Source: Adiantum capillus-veneris
Taxonomy: Eukaryota > Streptophyta > Polypodiopsida > Polypodiales > Pteridaceae
Length of the DNA stretch: 64,000 nucleotides
Direction: 5' to 3'
Assembly: GCA_014529385.2 (NCBI GenBank)
Contig: CM043958.1
Location: 76,415,669-76,479,668, forward strand
Shown: piece after piece, positions 59,321 to 64,000 of the stretch
Position numbering within the stretch: position 1 is the first letter of the stretch
How the letters are laid out: each line of letters begins with the position of its first letter
Position numbers and translations under genes: made by a program
The notes under the pieces: generated by a model
What the model saw: only the letters and a program-made list of their open reading frames with translations
The model's database searches: none
Told to the model about the DNA's origin: nothing

Positions 59321-60152
59321 CAACCCTGGCTTTTTACAACGTAGGTGAAGTACGAGGCCACAGGGACCCATGAGGAGGATCCATAGGCGAAGGTGGTGCA
59401 GATCGCGACACCTTATGGCTGTAGTGGCGCAAAAGCGGAGGGTTGTTGGAGGGCATGGATGTAGATTGATAGTGGGACGGGTTGTGTGGGCGGTACAGCT
59501 TCTCAAGGTCAGCCGCTACAAGAGGATGAGGGTCATGGTGGCAAGAGGGTTCAAGCCGACAACAACAATTGTAGCATAATGGAAGGAGCTCTCGCCATAT
59601 TGTTAGTCCTTTGACATATATAAACAATGGGCTAGCCATATAAGGTGTTGCTAGCAACAGGGGACTGTATCCCAATGGTGATGGTGGTTAGTGAGGCAAT
59701 TTCTATAGCAATAGTTGCCTAAAAGCAAAGTCTATCGTGTAGCAGATGGTTTTGGACATTGAGATCGAGGAGGCGCGCATGGCCAGCTCTCTACTACACC
59801 TCCATTTTCATAACTATTTTGTTTAGGGCCGATGTTGCTAGAGAACATCACAACAAAGCTGGAGCCCCAAGGGGGCAAGATGCTAGCCTGAACACAACGT
59901 GGAGGGGTTTGAATGTGGTAAGTGATATCAAAACAACCCCAGATGAGAAGTACTTGGAGTTATGTCTTCAATCTTACACGGACATTCCGGTTATAGCTAC
60001 CCAGCTTGTGATAAGTAGGTTCTTTCTCTTAGCATTAATAGTTGACCAATCATGTAATATAATGCAATGAGGTTGATAATCCCACCATGCCCTTGCAAAT
60101 GATTGTGTTAATGATCCCGTAGCAGCCGTTTTTGAGCCGCATAGGGGGCCGT
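59321..60152. other. intergenic, no supported gene
   Basis: An open frame of 103 codons (59759-60070) has protein-like composition but no recognised domain. Confidence 0.5.
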
Positions 60153-60324
60153 TGATAAGAGCGAGTGAGACCTACCATACTAGTGAGTGAGCTTGAGAAA
60201 CTTATAAGAGGATCCTGTTAATAAGAGCGAGTGAGACCCGCCGTACTCGTGAATGAGCTTGATAAACTGGATAACCATTGGTAAGAGCAAGCGAGACCTG
60301 CCTCCAACAGGTCACACGAGCTAG
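60153..60324 (+). mobile_element. Helitron 3' end with three subterminal repeats
   Basis: TAAGAGCGAGTGAGACC-type words recur at about 60156, 60222 and 60282 with intervening GAGCTTGA-AAACT. The last leads into hairpin GACCTG-7 nt-CAGGTC (60295-60313), 11 nt, CTAG and T. Terminal bases and spacing match the minus-strand end at 1822, so both belong to one family. Confidence 0.7.
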
Positions 60325-60644
60325 TGACATGTAAAGAATAGAGGATTCTTGTTGCTCATTAAGCCAAGATAAGCAAGAATTGTCTTCTTGTAAGAGGCTA
60401 ACAGTTGGCAATTTTGTCAAAGGACCCATTTTGGCGATTTTGTTATATTTGTGTTATCAAAGGCATCATTCATGTTTTGTTATCAAAGGCATCATTCCTA
60501 TGTTCTCATCGACCAATTTATCCTTCCATCTTGGGGAGGGACCGGCAATTTTCTATCTGGTTGGCTTCTAAATGAAGTAGACATCTCTCTTTTCTCTTGC
60601 CTCTCTTCCTTTGACAAGTATAATTGAGCCATGCACACAAATCT

Positions 60645-60648
<4 letters not shown>

Positions 60649-60722
<74 letters not shown>
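60649..60722. repeat. CT then CA microsatellite
   Basis: CT 60649-60684, CA 60685-60722. Confidence 0.96.
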
Positions 60723-60726
<4 letters not shown>

Positions 60727-60780
60727 CTCATGGATTGTGTATTTGCATGCAAACAAAGTGGTATGTTTCTAAAAGGCCTT

Positions 60781-61271
60781 TGGAAATCACCTAAAATTTT
60801 AGGAAGTGCCCAAAATACCCCTCAAATTTCAAGAATTCTCAAAATACCCTTTATAAGTTTTGGATGGATTGCCAAAGATTTTTCATAGTTTATTCTTTGT
60901 CACCATATAGATCTATCGTTTGGTGTCTTGAACAAAAAAAGTAATCACCGACGAGCTCACAAATAAAGGCATTTGTGTCTACCAATAATGAGCTATTTCC
61001 TCTTGAAAGCCCATTTCACAGTCTAAAACTCTAGTTCTATCATCCTCTAATGATAGAGAACCAATTTATCCTATGAAGAGCTGCCAAAAAAAACTTGTCT
61101 TTGGAGATGTTTGCGAGACTAAGAAAGGGCATTTTGGGAATCTGGGAAAAATTCAAGGGCAATTAGAAAATTTCTGGCAAAATATGGCGTATTTTCTTTC
61201 GGAGTTTCGAAAGTTTGAGGGATATTTTGGGAATTTCCACATATCTTTAAGGGTATTTTGGTAAGTTGCCC
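60781..61271. mobile_element. foldback element, copy 2 (diverged)
   Basis: Related to 451-889: the same CAAAATACCC-rich left arm, GGGTATTTTGG-rich right arm (about five units), and a matching interior (GGCATTTGTGTCTA, TATGAAGAGCT, TCTTTGGAGA words). The arms are less alike than in copy 1, and no target duplication is visible, so this copy is older. Borders are approximate. Confidence 0.72.
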
Positions 61272-63172
61272 AAGCTTCTTTTCTTGAGAAAGGAAACATG
61301 CGCTTTTTCTTGTTTGCCTTTGTTTTGTTGTTTGGGTGCTTGCTAAAACAATGTGTGGATGAACTCTTCACTGCCAAAATTATGAGTCATGCTTCCAAGT
61401 AAAATGCCTTTTTTTGACCCCAAGCTCACCCATGCAATTCCTAGGAGATCCATGGCAGCACCTATTAAACAACATTGCCTCATTTGGGTGAATGCTAGCC
61501 AGTCATCATTACTTTGATGCCCTGACAAAAGAGCCTGGTGCCTCCTAAAGAGTCATCTTGGCCATCCAAAAAGTCTCTCCTTAAATGGCAATTTGGTAAC
61601 ATGGTGGATCTCTAAGGAGCACCTGCACCCAACTAAAATTGAGAAGTGCATTGCTGCCTATTGAAGCATTTTTTTGCGCAAAACATAGTACTTACATTCC
61701 ACACATATTACCCATTGAGAGCACACATTGATGGAGATTTGTATATATACATTACACAACCAACAACTGAATGTTGTATTTCTGTCACTAAAGAGTGTTA
61801 AATTGCACCAAAGGCTTCTCCATGCTACAACTACACAATCAACATTTCAAAATCCTTCAGTGCAATTTGTTTATTCCATAGTTTGGACTCTAAGGTGTTT
61901 GTCAAAATTATATAAAGCGCAAGTGCATCTCAGCTTTGAAATGGGGGCAAGCGGGCCATGATCCAATTAAACATGACTTCCAGAAAGGAGGTCGATCCCT
62001 TTAGCTGGGTCATGCACACACACCTTTTTTTTTTGTTTTTTAGAAATGAATCTCCAAAAGAGATGAGTGCAACCTAATATGACATGCAAAGAAGTTTGAT
62101 TAACGATCACGATTAGCAAGAGCGAGAATTATAATGTGACCTAGCATAGGGAAGATGAATGGATGCCTAAATTAATTTACACCATCGGCTTTGATATCAC
62201 TTGTTGGAATTGGGGAGCAGAAGCGTCTCCCTAATCACCAATGGTTAGTATTGAGCTATAGTGGATGTAGCCTTAGCTTCACCATGGTGTTAGGGTTAGG
62301 GTTAGAGTAATTAGGATTAGGGTTTAGGCTATGGCAATAGAAAGAGCATAAAGCTAGAGAGTGTAGACACAATTATAGACAAAGTGCAATTGATTCATGA
62401 GAGAGTAGACTCTTAAATAAACTTGGTGCTTTTACATCATTGGATAGAGAGGTTGCATCCTCCTCTCATTGGACCATGTCATCCCCTCATCCATCCTAGT
62501 AGACAAAGGGTGTTTCCCATGTAGTGCCACAAGTGTGGGCTTACCCTAACAAATGGTGCACAGCTACTGTAGCACGAAAACTGGCGCAGATTAAAGATGG
62601 TGGCCCATGTTGTATGTAGGAGATTGCATGTGCCCAATCCAAGCAAGCTGGCAACGTCGTTGAATGCAGATGTTGCAAGGATGATATTGCAACACTACAG
62701 AAGAGTATTTGCGATAGTCATCGAGCCCTTCTGTTTACTTTCTAAAAGGATAGCAGGTGAGAACAATAGTTTCCACCACCACTTGGTAGTTTGGAGGAAT
62801 CCCAAACTTCGAATGAACTTTTTCGAGCGATGATAAAATCAAGCGAGTTAATGAGAGGAACTTTATCAAATCTCACTTAGCCATGATTTCCTGTAAGTCA
62901 TTCATTTCTTCACTCAAGAGATTGCATAAATTGGTCCTAGACCTCCTAAATATGGCGTTTAAATTTAAGAATGGCTATGCTAAGCAAGAGGTATGTGCTA
63001 GCAAGCTTGACATTGGATAACTCTTGAGCTTGTTCTTTCTTGTGGTTTTTCCTGGAAAGTAAAAAGCCTTTCCATTGTCCAAAGGAATTTTGTAAGTTTG
63101 TGAAGATCAATTTTCCCAATTGGTAATATGATGTTTGCAAGCCTTCCTACGCATCAGCGATCAACCTTGCAG
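61272..63172. other. intergenic, no supported gene
   Basis: A short TTAGGGTTAGGGTTAG stretch near 62290 is too short to be telomeric. A 78-codon frame (62597-62833) has no recognised domain. Confidence 0.5.
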
Positions 63173-63206
63173 CCCCCCCCCCCCCCCCCCCCCCCCCAAA
63201 AAAAAA
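63173..63206. repeat. poly-C / poly-A run
   Basis: About 25 C then 9 A. Confidence 0.95.
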
Positions 63207-63493
63207 CTACTTTTGCACTATATTTGAGTATTTTTCAACCCTTTGCTTAATTATAGCAGGCCTTAGTATTTTTCAACTCTTCTTTGCTCATGGGGCAACC
63301 CTAGTGGCCGACTATCGTGAATATTTTAGGGTGCTGCAAATGGAGACTGTCAGTTATTTGTTGACCAGTATCAATATCCTCATTAAGTTTTATTTAGCTT
63401 TTATGAGGAATCTATCAAGATCCCAAAAGACAAATTGATTGTCAAACGTAAGCAAGAAGTTTGTGTTGCATCGACTACTTCATACTTGTCTCA

Positions 63494-63497
<4 letters not shown>

Positions 63498-63540
<43 letters not shown>
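63498..63540. repeat. CT microsatellite
   Basis: About 43 bp of CT. Nothing further is recognised to the end of the window. Confidence 0.95.
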
Positions 63541-63543
<3 letters not shown>

Positions 63544-64000
63544 GGTTATCTTGAAGGAGGCCTTTTCCAAAATTGAGAATTTGATACGCATAGAAACTTT
63601 AGAATCTTTTTGGTGAATGAAATTTGGAGGCCTTTTGTAGATGGTATTGATGAGTAAGAGGGAACATGACACTGTTTGTGCTTAAGGAGGAAGGAAGAAA
63701 TACAGAGAAAGAAATCAAACTAGAGCCTGAAGAAAATGACCCATGATATCTTTGATCCTCAAACTAGAACCAATGAAATGCAATGTTCTCTACTCTAACC
63801 CCCTCACAAAACTATAGATCTTGATCGTGCCTCTCTTTATCGCAATATCTACATATGCATTAGACCAACAACAACATGTGATCCTTGTGACAATTCTATA
63901 TCCATATAAATCAATGTGATGATGAAGCTGCCTATAGGGAGCTAAGGAATGTGACTCTGGTATCCTTGTGTTAGTGGGAAAAGGGAGCCATTATCTCTCT

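Noticed and set aside
59788-59805. Helitron 5' end for the 60324 terminus (TCTCTACTAC)
   Set aside because: It resembles the plant Helitron 5' consensus but is preceded by C rather than A, and no other copy supports the border.

Overview
The window looks like repeat-dominated intergenic DNA of a land plant, most likely a homosporous fern. That inference rests on retroelement primer sites matching plant initiator tRNA-Met, many degenerate copies of plant-type PPR (pentatricopeptide) repeats with the wording VVSWNALI / LKACG / YAKCG seen in ferns and lycophytes, and very long GA/CT, GT, TA and poly-G tracts. I found no gene I would call intact and host-encoded. The nearest candidate is a 99-135 residue minus-strand exon-like stretch near 9034-9440.

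Layout. 1-1250: CT microsatellites and a 439-bp foldback element (451-889) with a 7-bp target duplication. 1822: a Helitron 3' end on the minus strand. 2410-8240: a block of broken, mostly minus-strand PPR fragments, including a 340-bp composite tandem repeat (3801-5085) and a duplicated non-PPR module. 11236-17480: a GC-richer repeat module split by a minus-strand LTR element (11755-17334) whose coding region is nearly gone. 17978-19385 and 25236-26401: two copies of a plus-strand PPR segment, each carrying a 152-bp mini-Helitron. 20181-25235: a Copia element with a nearly complete gag-pol but one frameshift and a YVDD to YVND change. 27297-31727: a second Copia element with a deleted 5' end and several breaks. 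32890-32918: another Helitron 3' end. 34745-35225: LINE fragment. 35226-44130: two related Ty3/gypsy copies in tandem. The first is interrupted by a 1,313-bp TTAA-flanked inverted-repeat transposon, and the second copy shows the unoccupied site. 44290-45297: LINE reverse-transcriptase fragment with a 103-bp triplication. 45790-46213: decayed Helitron Rep coding fragment. 48245-51835: small Copia element with both LTRs that keeps gag and protease but has lost integrase and most of RT. 51836-64000: AT-rich DNA with minisatellites, several inverted-repeat elements (one containing a tRNA-like promoter), a tandem duplication, a Helitron 3' end at 60324 and a second foldback element.

How it fits together. 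Four recognisable Helitron 3' ends, two complete 152-bp mini-Helitrons and a Rep fragment show that rolling-circle transposition has been active here. Helitron capture is a plausible source of the intronless PPR fragments, but I could not find a 5' end that brackets the large PPR block, so that link is inference. The rest is layered insertion: LTR elements in older repeats, DNA transposons in LTR elements, and slippage or unequal exchange building non-codon-length tandem arrays.

All coordinates come from reading the sequence by eye. Element borders are base-exact where inverted repeats, LTR ends or target duplications are quoted, and approximate elsewhere.
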